Assembly: GCA_005884465.1 (NCBI GenBank)
Contig: VAZH01000305.1
Coordinates: 1 to 5,264, forward strand
From: Alphaproteobacteria bacterium
Lineage (GTDB): Bacteria > Pseudomonadota > Alphaproteobacteria > Rhizobiales > Xanthobacteraceae
Length of the DNA stretch: 5,264 nucleotides
Direction of reading: 5' to 3'
Shown here piece by piece: positions 1 to 5,264 of this stretch. Position 1 is the first letter of the stretch. Each line of letters starts with the position of its first letter. The notes under the pieces were generated by a model that saw only the letters and a program-made list of their open reading frames with translations, was not told the DNA's origin and made no database searches. A program made the position numbers and the translations under genes.

Positions 1-34
1 CGCCTGAGCGGTAGCAAGTCCTACCCTTTTTCGG

Positions 35-62
35 TTGCTTTCGGATTTGGTTGTGATTTAAT
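35..62 (+). promoter_or_regulatory. Putative sigma70-like promoter of the glp operon
   Basis: A TTGCTT at 35-40 (three of six bases match TTGACA) is followed after 16 nt by TTTAAT at 57-62 (five of six match TATAAT). Transcription would start near 69-71, leaving a leader of about 50 nt before the glpD start at 119. The -10 element lies in the centre of the 37-75 inverted repeat, so a bound repressor would block polymerase. The match is modest and is the best seen in the 118 nt upstream of glpD. A promoter partly outside the left edge cannot be excluded. Confidence 0.4.
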
Positions 63-75
63 CAAAACCGAAAGC
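37..75. promoter_or_regulatory. Candidate GlpR operator: imperfect inverted repeat
   Basis: Arms at 37-52 and 60-75 are inverted complements at 14 of 16 positions around a 7-nt centre. The outer 8 bp (GCTTTCGG at 37-44 and CCGAAAGC at 68-75) match perfectly. More half-sites lie just outside: TTTCGG at 29-34, exactly 10 bp (one helical turn) from the TTTCGG at 39-44, and GCGAAA at 74-79. The repeat sits directly upstream of glpD and overlaps the best promoter candidate. DeoR-family GlpR repressors bind operators with TTCG-type cores and control glycerol genes, so GlpR is the most likely ligand. The structure is seen directly; the identity of the binding protein is inferred. An RNA hairpin or terminator role is less likely, because the arms are A/T-rich near the loop and no T-run follows. 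Confidence 0.6.
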
Positions 76-104
76 GAAATCGCCAAAGTGAACAGGCGAA
101 CGCC

Positions 105-110
105 GGGGGA
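105..110 (+). promoter_or_regulatory. Shine-Dalgarno of glpD, supports a TTG start
   Basis: The purine run GGGGGA at 105-110 lies 8 nt before the TTG at 119. There is an in-frame TGA at 89-91 and no ATG, GTG or other TTG between it and 119. The TTG is therefore the only start that keeps the complete N-terminal FAD-binding strand. Confidence 0.7.
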
Positions 111-118
111 AGCGGCTT

Positions 119-1660
119 TTGGACCGGATTTTCGACCTCGCCATCATCGGAGGCGGCGTCAATGGCTGCGGCATCGCCCGCGATGCGGCCGGCCGGGGCA
201 ATTCTGTTTTTCTCTGTGAAATGAACGACTTGGCGAGCGGGACGTCGTCATGGTCGACCAAGCTCGTGCATGGCGGCCTGCGCTATCTGGAATATTACGA
301 GTTCCGGCTGGTCCGCGAAGCGCTGATCGAGCGCGAAATCCTCTGGCAGATCGCGCCGCACATCATCCGGCCGCTTCGGTTCGTGCTGCCGCACCACGAC
401 GGGTTGCGCCCGGCCTGGCTGCTGCGGTTGGGGCTGTTTCTCTACGACCATATCGGCGGCCGCAACCTGCTGCCGCCGACGCGATCGGTCGATTTGACCC
501 GCGACGAAGTCGGACGTCCCTTGATTCCCAATCGCTACACACGCGGCTTTGAATATTCCGACTGTTTTGTCGATGACGCTCGCCTTGTGGTTCTCACCGC
601 GCGGGATGCCGCCGATCGCGGCGCCGAAATCCGCACCCGCTCGCGCGCGGTCGAGATCCGGCAGGCCGATGCAATCTGGAAGCTCACCGTCGAAAACACC
701 GAAAGCGGCGCGCGCTCGACGATCCGCGCCCGCGCACTCGTCAACGCCGGCGGACCTTGGGTGGAGGATGTGCTGGCGTCGGGCGCCGGTGTCAACGCCA
801 GGGCAAAAGTGCGGCTGGTGCAGGGCTCCCACATCGTGGTGCGAAAACTCTACGCGCACGACCGCGCCTACATGTTCCAGAACAGCGACGGCCGCATCGT
901 TTTCGTCATTCCCTATCAGGACGATTTCACGCTGATCGGCACCACCGATCGCGATTACGACGGCGATCCCGCCAAGGTCAAAGCCTCGGCCGAAGAGATA
1001 AAGTACCTCTGCGATTCCGTCAGCGAATATCTGGCGAAACCGGTTAGGCCCGAGGACGTGGTCTGGACCTATGCCGGCGTTCGCCCGCTCTACGATGATG
1101 GCGCCAGCGAAGCCAAGGCCGCCACCCGCGACTATGTTTTCGAACTCGACACGCCAGGCGGCGCGCCGCTGTTGTCGATTTACGGCGGCAAGATCACGAC
1201 CTATCGCCGCCTCGCCGAAGAAGCGCTCGAACGCCTCTCGCCTTATCTGCGCAGCGCCAAGGCGCGCCAAGGCTGGACCGCAAAATCGCCGCTGCCCGGC
1301 GGCGATCTCGACGTTTCGGCAATATCAGCGCTGGCTGCCGAACTCATCCGCAAATATCCGTTCCTCTCCGCCGCGCATGCCAACCGGCTCGCGTATGCCT
1401 ATGGCACCCGCGCCAGCAAAGTGCTCGGCCATGCGAAATCCATCGACGATCTCGGTCAATCCTTCGGCGCTACCTTGACCGAGCGCGAAGTCAAGTACCT
1501 GATGTCATCGGAGTGGGCCTTGACCGCCGACGACATCGTATGGCGGCGGTCCAAGCTGGGATTGCGACTGTCGCCTGCCGAAATTGCCGCCATCGACGAC
1601 TGGATCGCGGCGTATCGTGTCGCCGAACGTCCCTTGCTCGAGGCAGGAGGGCGGACATGA
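119..1660 (+). CDS. glpD: Aerobic glycerol-3-phosphate dehydrogenase (FAD, quinone-linked)
   Basis: GlpD oxidises sn-glycerol-3-phosphate to dihydroxyacetone phosphate at the inner face of the cytoplasmic membrane and passes electrons through FAD to ubiquinone. The 513-residue product is the usual length of the family (about 500). The N-terminal FAD motif IIGGGVNGCG is at residues 9-18, and the family signature SGTSSWSTKLVHGGLRYLE spans 40-58, including Arg55. Substrate-site landmarks known from E. coli GlpD are also present: YAGVRPL with Arg322, TRDY with Arg337, and GGKITTYR with Lys358. The C-terminal domain carries the typical EWALTADDIVWRRSKLGL at 465-482. The start is a TTG, the only usable start downstream of the in-frame stop at 89-91. 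The stop overlaps the glpS start in ATGA, indicating translational coupling. Being first in the operon, next to the control region, fits induction by glycerol or glycerol-3-phosphate through GlpR (inferred). No truncation or missing key residue is seen. Confidence 0.97.
   Translation: MDRIFDLAIIGGGVNGCGIARDAAGRGNSVFLCEMNDLASGTSSWSTKLVHGGLRYLEYYEFRLVREALIEREILWQIAPHIIRPLRFVLPHHDGLRPAWLLRLGLFLYDHIGGRNLLPPTRSVDLTRDEVGRPLIPNRYTRGFEYSDCFVDDARLVVLTARDAADRGAEIRTRSRAVEIRQADAIWKLTVENTESGARSTIRARALVNAGGPWVEDVLASGAGVNARAKVRLVQGSHIVVRKLYAHDRAYMFQNSDGRIVFVIPYQDDFTLIGTTDRDYDGDPAKVKASAEEIKYLCDSVSEYLAKPVRPEDVVWTYAGVRPLYDDGASEAKAATRDYVFELDTPGGAPLLSIYGGKITTYRRLAEEALERLSPYLRSAKARQGWTAKSPLPGGDLDVSAISALAAELIRKYPFLSAAHANRLAYAYGTRASKVLGHAKSIDDLGQSFGATLTEREVKYLMSSEWALTADDIVWRRSKLGLRLSPAEIAAIDDWIAAYRVAERPLLEAGGRT
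1645..1650 (+). promoter_or_regulatory. Shine-Dalgarno of glpS, fixes its start at 1657
   Basis: A perfect AGGAGG at 1645-1650 lies 6 nt before the ATG at 1657. It decides the glpS start against an open frame reaching back to an ATG at 1513. That extension would lie wholly within glpD, has no homologous-looking sequence, and would precede the normal N-terminus of an ABC ATPase. Confidence 0.85.
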
Positions 1661-2736
1661 CCGTCACCCTCGAAAAAGTCACCCGCACCGTCGATGGCAT
1701 TCCGACCATTCGTGACGTGTCGCTGACGCTTGAGCGCGGTACCTTGAGCGTGCTGCTGGGCCCGACGCTGTCGGGCAAGACATCGATCATGCGGCTGCTC
1801 GCCGGCCTCGACAAGCCGACTACCGGCCGCGTCCTTGTCGACGGCAAGGACGTCACCGGCGTCGACGTGCGGCAGCGTTCGGTGGCGATGGTGTATCAGC
1901 AGTTCATCAATTACCCCTCGCTCACGGTCTACGAAAACATTGCTTCACCGCTGCGGGTGCAGGGCAAGCCGCGCGCGGAAATCGAGATCCGCGTTCAGGA
2001 GGCCGCAAAGCTCTTGCGGCTGGAGCCGTATTTGAGTCGCACGCCGCTGCAATTGTCCGGCGGCCAGCAGCAGCGCACCGCGATTGCGCGGGCGCTGGTG
2101 AAGGGCGCCGATCTCGTGCTCCTGGATGAGCCGCTTGCCAATCTCGACTACAAGCTGCGCGAGGAATTGCGCACCGAGCTGCCGCGCATTTTCGAAGCCT
2201 CCGGCGCAATCTTTGTCTATGCCACCACGGAGCCTTCCGAAGCATTGCTGCTTGGCGGCCGAACCGTCTGCATGTGGCAGGGCGAGATATTGCAGGCCGG
2301 CGAGACCTCGAAAGTTTATCGCCATCCCGACACGCTGCGCGTCGCCCAGGTATTTTCCGATCCGCCCCTCAACATCGTCGGCATCGAAAAGACCAACGGC
2401 TCGGTCCAGTATGCCGGCGGCGTCAAGGCGCCCGCCTCGGGACTTTATGCCGGTCTTGGCGACGGCGCCTACCGGGTCGGCTTCCGCGCCCATCAGCTCG
2501 AACTCGCCAGCGGAATCGCCGGCCGCCATGCCTTTCAGGCGACCGTCACGGTGACCGAAATCACCGGTTCGGAAAGTTTCGTGCATCTCAATCGCGGTGC
2601 TTCCAACTGGGTCGCCGTGCTGCATGGCGTGCACGAATATCCGCCCGGACACGTGCTGGATGCGGCGCTCGATCCCAACAATGTCTTTGTGTTCGACGCG
2701 GCCGGCGGTCTGGTCGCCGCGCCCGGCGCGATGTGA
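1657..2736 (+). CDS. glpS: Glycerol ABC transporter ATP-binding protein GlpS
   Basis: This is one of two ATPase subunits of the GlpSTPQUV-type glycerol importer, acting at the cytoplasmic face on GlpP/GlpQ. The product has 359 residues, the size of MalK-type subunits. The nucleotide-binding domain covers about 1-235: Walker A GPTLSGKTS (35-43), Q-loop in VYQQFINYPSLTVYENI (79-95), perfect signature LSGGQQQR (133-140), Walker B LVLLDEP (153-159, catalytic Glu158) and D-loop ANLD (161-164). A TOBE-like C-terminal region follows (about 236-359), with the NIVG stretch near 239 and YRVGFRAHQLEL near 272-283. Two consensus residues are missing. The switch His is Thr191 (VYATTEPSEAL in place of the usual VYVTHDQTEAL), and the A-loop aromatic is Val12. 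These losses complement those of GlpT. The start at 1657 overlaps the glpD stop by 4 nt. Assignment to this family is secure; glycerol as substrate is inferred from glpD linkage and resemblance to the R. leguminosarum system. Confidence 0.9.
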   Translation: MTVTLEKVTRTVDGIPTIRDVSLTLERGTLSVLLGPTLSGKTSIMRLLAGLDKPTTGRVLVDGKDVTGVDVRQRSVAMVYQQFINYPSLTVYENIASPLRVQGKPRAEIEIRVQEAAKLLRLEPYLSRTPLQLSGGQQQRTAIARALVKGADLVLLDEPLANLDYKLREELRTELPRIFEASGAIFVYATTEPSEALLLGGRTVCMWQGEILQAGETSKVYRHPDTLRVAQVFSDPPLNIVGIEKTNGSVQYAGGVKAPASGLYAGLGDGAYRVGFRAHQLELASGIAGRHAFQATVTVTEITGSESFVHLNRGASNWVAVLHGVHEYPPGHVLDAALDPNNVFVFDAAGGLVAAPGAM

Positions 2737-2741
2737 GGGAG
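2735..2741 (+). promoter_or_regulatory. Shine-Dalgarno of glpT
   Basis: The purine run GAGGGAG at 2735-2741 begins inside the glpS stop codon and ends 7 nt before the glpT ATG at 2749. Because the site overlaps the end of glpS, terminating ribosomes could re-initiate. The ATG at 2742 is in another frame and lies too close to this site. Confidence 0.7.
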
Positions 2742-2748
2742 ATGCAGC

Positions 2749-3834
2749 ATGGCCCGCATTGACCTCGTCGACCTCGCGCACTCCTACAGCGGCAATGCCG
2801 CCGATCCCGAATCCTTTGCGCTGAAGCCTGTTACGATGACCTGGCGGCAGGGCGGCGCCTACGCGCTGCTCGGGCCATCGGGTTGCGGCAAGACCACGCT
2901 GCTCAATCTGATCTCGGGCATCGTGACGCCGTCGCGCGGCAAGATCCTGTTCGACGCGGTCGATATCACACCGCTGTCAACCCAGAAGCGCAATATCGCG
3001 CAGGTGTTCCAGTTTCCGGTGATCTACGACACCATGACGGTCGGACAAAATCTGGCGTTCCCGCTGAAGAACCGCGGCGTACCCAAGGGCGAGATCGACG
3101 CGCGAGTCGCGGAGATCGCGCGTCTGCTCGATCTCACGCCCTATCTCGAACGCAAGGCGACACGGCTGACGGCCGACGCCAAGCAGAAAATCTCGCTCGG
3201 CCGGGGCCTGGTCCGATCCAATGTTGCTGCGATTCTGTTCGACGAGCCGTTGACGGTGATCGATCCGGAGCTGAAATGGCAATTGCGGTCGAAGCTGAAG
3301 GCGCTGCATCGTGACCTCGACCTGACGATGATCTATGTCACCCATGACCAGACCGAGGCGCTGACATTCGCTGATACCGTTGTCGTGATGCATGACGGCC
3401 GGGTGGTGCAGAGCGGGACGCCGGCGGAATTGTTCGACAAGCCGGCGCATACCTTCGTCGGCTATTTCATCGGCTCGCCCGGCATGAACATCGTGCCGGC
3501 CGAGGTCAGAGGCCGCGAGGCCCGGATTGACGGTCACGTCATTGCGCTGCGCCGAAACTATAACGGCCTGCCGGCCGGCGCCAGAATCGAAATTGGCGTG
3601 CGCCCCGAATTCGTCGACGTCGCGCCGCCGGCGCCCGGCCTGCTGTCCGCCGCCGTCGAGCGGATCGATGACCTCGGCCGCATCCGTTTCGCGCGGGTGC
3701 GAATTGGCGACGCCAAGTTTGCAGCAAGGGTGCCGGCGGGATTTTCGATCCCGGACAAGGTCGCGGGCCTGGTCTTCGATCCGTCGCACGTTCACGTCTA
3801 CGCCGACAGCCGCCTGATCGAGGGATCAGCGTAA
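2749..3834 (+). CDS. glpT: Glycerol ABC transporter ATP-binding protein GlpT
   Basis: This is the second ATPase of the glycerol importer, expected to pair with GlpS. In rhizobial usage GlpT is an ATPase and is not the E. coli glycerol-3-phosphate antiporter of the same name. The product has 361 residues. Its nucleotide-binding domain has an A-loop aromatic Tyr13, a textbook Walker A GPSGCGKTT (42-50), Q-loop Gln88 in VFQFPVIYDTMTV, Walker B AILFDEP (161-167, Glu166) and switch His199 in VTHDQTEAL. The signature is degenerate: LTADAKQK (140-147) replaces LSGGQQQR. The D-loop region reads LTVIDPEL (168-175) rather than SNLDAKL. A TOBE-like C-terminal part follows, with GMNIVPAEV (245-253) and the typical IGVRPEFV (282-289). 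It starts 12 nt after glpS and its stop overlaps glpP in TAATG. The frame is intact and codon use resembles the neighbours, so the altered signature looks like a family trait and not decay. Confidence 0.9.
   Translation: MARIDLVDLAHSYSGNAADPESFALKPVTMTWRQGGAYALLGPSGCGKTTLLNLISGIVTPSRGKILFDAVDITPLSTQKRNIAQVFQFPVIYDTMTVGQNLAFPLKNRGVPKGEIDARVAEIARLLDLTPYLERKATRLTADAKQKISLGRGLVRSNVAAILFDEPLTVIDPELKWQLRSKLKALHRDLDLTMIYVTHDQTEALTFADTVVVMHDGRVVQSGTPAELFDKPAHTFVGYFIGSPGMNIVPAEVRGREARIDGHVIALRRNYNGLPAGARIEIGVRPEFVDVAPPAPGLLSAAVERIDDLGRIRFARVRIGDAKFAARVPAGFSIPDKVAGLVFDPSHVHVYADSRLIEGSA
3820..3825 (+). promoter_or_regulatory. Shine-Dalgarno of glpP
   Basis: GAGGGA at 3820-3825, inside the last codons of glpT, lies 8 nt before the ATG at 3834. 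The start codon shares its A with the glpT stop (TAATG), an arrangement typical of coupled translation. Confidence 0.7.
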
Positions 3835-4736
3835 TGGACAAGACCATCAATCAGAAGGCCTGGTTCCTGGTGCTGCCGGTGTTTCTGGTGGTGGCGTTCT
3901 CCGCCATCCTGCCGTTGATGACGGTGGTGAACTATTCGATGCAGGACACCTTCGGCAACAATCAATTCTTCTGGAATGGCGTCGGCTGGTTCAAGGAGTT
4001 GCTCGATCCGACAACCGATCTCGGCGAGCGGTTTTTGGCCTCGCTGTGGCGCAATTTGTTTTTCTCCGCCGTCATTCTCGCGATCGAGGTCCCGCTTGGA
4101 ATCGTGGTGGCGCTGTCGATGCCGCGCGAGGGCTGGACGGTCGCCGCCTGCCTGGTGATCATGGCGTTGCCGCTGCTGATTCCATGGAACGTGGTCGGAA
4201 CAATCTGGCAGATCTTCGGGCGGCCCGACATCGGCCTGCTCGGCTATACGCTGAACAGCCTCGGCCTGCATTACAACTACGTCGCCAACGATCTCGACGC
4301 CTGGGCCACCGTTATTGTGATGGACGTCTGGCACTGGACCAGCCTGGTCGCGCTGCTGTGCTATGCCGGGCTGAAGTCGATACCTGACGCCTATTACCAG
4401 GCCGCCCAGATCGACGGCGCCTCGCGATGGGCGGTGTTCAAGGCGATCCAGCTTCCGAAGATGAACCGCGTGCTGCTGATCGCGGTGCTGTTGCGGTTCA
4501 TGGACAGTTTCATGATCTATACCGAGCCGTTCGTGGTCACCGGCGGCGGTCCCGGCAACTCGACGACATTCGTCTCCATCGAGCTCGTCAAGATCGCGCT
4601 CGGGCAATTCGACCTCGGCAAGGCCGCCGCGTTGTCGCTGGTCTACAACCTGATCATCATCATCGTGTGCTGGGTGTTCTATACCGTCATGACCAATGCC
4701 GGCGCCGAGCGCCAGCCAGCCAAGGGAGTCGCATGA
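3834..4736 (+). CDS. glpP: Glycerol ABC transporter permease GlpP
   Basis: This inner-membrane permease of the MalF/UgpA-like (carbohydrate uptake-1) class forms half of the channel with GlpQ. The product has 300 residues with about six hydrophobic segments, roughly at 8-32, 72-95, 102-125, 157-179, 210-232 and 262-286. There is no cleaved signal peptide; the first hydrophobic stretch is a membrane helix after a short polar N-terminus (MDKTINQK). The cytoplasmic coupling loop is clear at about 183-208: IPDAYYQAAQIDGASRWAVF followed by KAIQLP, with the conserved DGA (194-196, Gly195) and LP. The usual Glu of the EAA motif is Gln189. The periplasmic loop before the last helix has the family-typical VVTGGGPGNSTT (234-245). 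The gene overlaps glpT by 1 nt, and its stop overlaps the start of glpQ. Membrane positions are estimated by eye. The substrate is inferred from the operon. Confidence 0.9.
   Translation: MDKTINQKAWFLVLPVFLVVAFSAILPLMTVVNYSMQDTFGNNQFFWNGVGWFKELLDPTTDLGERFLASLWRNLFFSAVILAIEVPLGIVVALSMPREGWTVAACLVIMALPLLIPWNVVGTIWQIFGRPDIGLLGYTLNSLGLHYNYVANDLDAWATVIVMDVWHWTSLVALLCYAGLKSIPDAYYQAAQIDGASRWAVFKAIQLPKMNRVLLIAVLLRFMDSFMIYTEPFVVTGGGPGNSTTFVSIELVKIALGQFDLGKAAALSLVYNLIIIIVCWVFYTVMTNAGAERQPAKGVA
4722..4728 (+). promoter_or_regulatory. Shine-Dalgarno of glpQ
   Basis: AAGGGAG at 4722-4728 precedes two consecutive in-frame ATG codons at 4733 and 4736. Spacing is 4 nt to the first and 7 nt to the second. 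The other genes here use 6-8 nt, which favours 4736; the alternative would add one Met and give a 4-nt ATGA overlap. Confidence 0.6.
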
Positions 4737-5264
4737 TGCATTCGATTCCCGGCCGTCGTCTCATTCTCTCGCTGTTCCTGATCTTTCTGCTGCTGCCGAT
4801 CTACTGGCTGGTCAACATGAGCTTCAAGACCAATTACGAGATCGTCACGACCATGACGCTGTGGCCGCATCAGCCGACCATCGCCAACTACATGCGCATC
4901 TTCACCGACGAGAGCTGGTACTCCGGCTACATCAATTCGCTGAAATATGTCGTGCTCAATACCATCATCTCGATCTCGGTCGCGCTGCCGGCGGCGTACG
5001 CGTTTTCGCGTTACCGCTTCCTCGGCGACAAGCATCTGTTCTTCTGGCTGCTATCCAACCGGATGGCGCCGGCCGCGGTCTATGCGCTGCCGTTCTTCAA
5101 TCTTTATTCGGCGATCAACCTGTTCGACACGCCATGGGCGGTCGCGCTGGCGCACTGCATCTTCAATGTGCCGTTGGCGGTGTGGATCCTGGAAGGGTTC
5201 GTGTCCGGCGTGCCGCGCGAGATCGACGAAACGGCCTTTCTCGACGGGTATTCGTTCCCGCGGT
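4736..5264 (+). CDS. glpQ: Glycerol ABC transporter permease GlpQ (5' part)
   Basis: This is the second inner-membrane permease of the importer, of the MalG/UgpE-like class, expected to pair with GlpP. In rhizobial usage GlpQ is a permease and not the E. coli glycerophosphodiester phosphodiesterase. The reading frame is open for 176 codons and is cut by the window edge; relatives have about 270-290 residues, so roughly two thirds is present. A first membrane helix lies at about 8-27. A periplasmic segment follows with TLWPHQPTIANYMRIF (41-56), the typical position of the P-x-x-P...NY element. Further helices are at about 68-90, 100-126 and 133-156, with LPAAYAFSRYRF (84-95) as in MalG-type permeases. 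The coupling loop begins near the end: VPREIDETAFLDG (159-171) keeps Glu165, Ala167, Asp170 and Gly171 of the EAA motif. The start at 4736 is chosen on Shine-Dalgarno spacing; 4733 is possible. The stop codon lies outside the window. Confidence 0.88.
   Translation, partial: MHSIPGRRLILSLFLIFLLLPIYWLVNMSFKTNYEIVTTMTLWPHQPTIANYMRIFTDESWYSGYINSLKYVVLNTIISISVALPAAYAFSRYRFLGDKHLFFWLLSNRMAPAAVYALPFFNLYSAINLFDTPWAVALAHCIFNVPLAVWILEGFVSGVPREIDETAFLDGYSFPR

Noticed and set aside
37..75. Inverted repeat as an intrinsic terminator of an upstream gene
   Set aside because: No T-run follows the right arm, the inner arm is A/T-rich and imperfect, and no upstream reading frame can be recognised in the few bases to the left.
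1..118. Tail of an upstream gene at the left edge
   Set aside because: Stops occur at 5-7 and 12-14 in two plus-strand frames, so a few terminal codons are possible, but this is far too short to support any assignment.
248..1270. Long minus-strand open frame (340 codons) opposite glpD
   Set aside because: It lies wholly antisense to a clearly conserved gene, its translation has low-complexity Arg/Ala/Gly/Asp composition with no recognisable domain, and such frames are expected in high-GC coding DNA.
1513..1656. N-terminal extension of glpS by 48 codons
   Set aside because: The extension overlaps the C-terminal domain of glpD, reads as Arg-rich out-of-frame sequence, and is contradicted by the AGGAGG placed 6 nt before the ATG at 1657.
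1945..2781. Minus-strand open frame (278 codons) opposite glpS
   Set aside because: It is antisense to conserved ABC ATPase motifs, with no domain, and looks like a GC-driven shadow frame.
3166..3190. Possible sequencing error or pseudogenisation at the GlpT signature
   Set aside because: The frame is intact on both sides, the length is normal, and the rest of the domain is well kept. A substitution pattern complementary to GlpS argues for a real trait.
2977..3795. Minus-strand open frame (272 codons) opposite glpT
   Set aside because: It is a shadow of glpT, with a His/Arg/Asp-rich translation and no recognisable fold.
3798..4607. Minus-strand open frame (269 codons) opposite glpP
   Set aside because: It is a His/Gln/Asp-rich translation, the usual antisense of a hydrophobic membrane protein gene, with no independent support.

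Overview
The window is a high-GC stretch with dense, overlapping genes all on the plus strand. Gene content and protein style fit an alphaproteobacterium of the order Hyphomicrobiales (rhizobia; Bradyrhizobium- or Rhodopseudomonas-like). That placement is inferred from recognising the gene set, not from a marker gene. It holds the first part of a glycerol utilisation operon of the type described in Rhizobium leguminosarum (glpD with the ABC transporter genes glpSTPQUV).

Layout: positions 1-118 are a non-coding control region. It has an imperfect inverted repeat (37-75) of TTTCGG/CCGAAA-type half-sites, which is a candidate operator for a DeoR-family GlpR repressor, overlapping a plausible sigma70-like promoter. 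Then follow glpD (119-1660, TTG start, aerobic glycerol-3-phosphate dehydrogenase), glpS (1657-2736) and glpT (2749-3834), which are two different ABC ATPases with C-terminal TOBE-like regions, glpP (3834-4736, permease), and the 5' part of glpQ (4736 to the window edge, second permease). Junctions are a 4-nt overlap, a 12-nt gap, a 1-nt overlap and a 1-nt overlap, each preceded by a good Shine-Dalgarno sequence. This points to one translationally coupled transcript. The periplasmic binding protein (glpV in R. leguminosarum), the small membrane protein glpU, the glycerol kinase and the regulator gene are not in the window.

Working together: GlpS/GlpT power import of glycerol (or a related polyol) through the GlpP/GlpQ channel. 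A kinase encoded elsewhere makes glycerol-3-phosphate, and GlpD oxidises it to dihydroxyacetone phosphate, passing electrons to the quinone pool.

The most interesting signal is in the two ATPases. Their departures from the ABC consensus are complementary. GlpS keeps a perfect LSGGQ signature and a normal D-loop but has lost the switch histidine (Thr) and the A-loop aromatic (Val). GlpT keeps the A-loop Tyr, a textbook Walker A and the switch His, but has a destroyed signature (LTADAKQ) and an altered D-loop. A GlpS-GlpT heterodimer would therefore have one fully canonical and one degenerate ATP site. Such asymmetry is well known in heterodimeric ABC exporters but unusual for a MalK-type importer.
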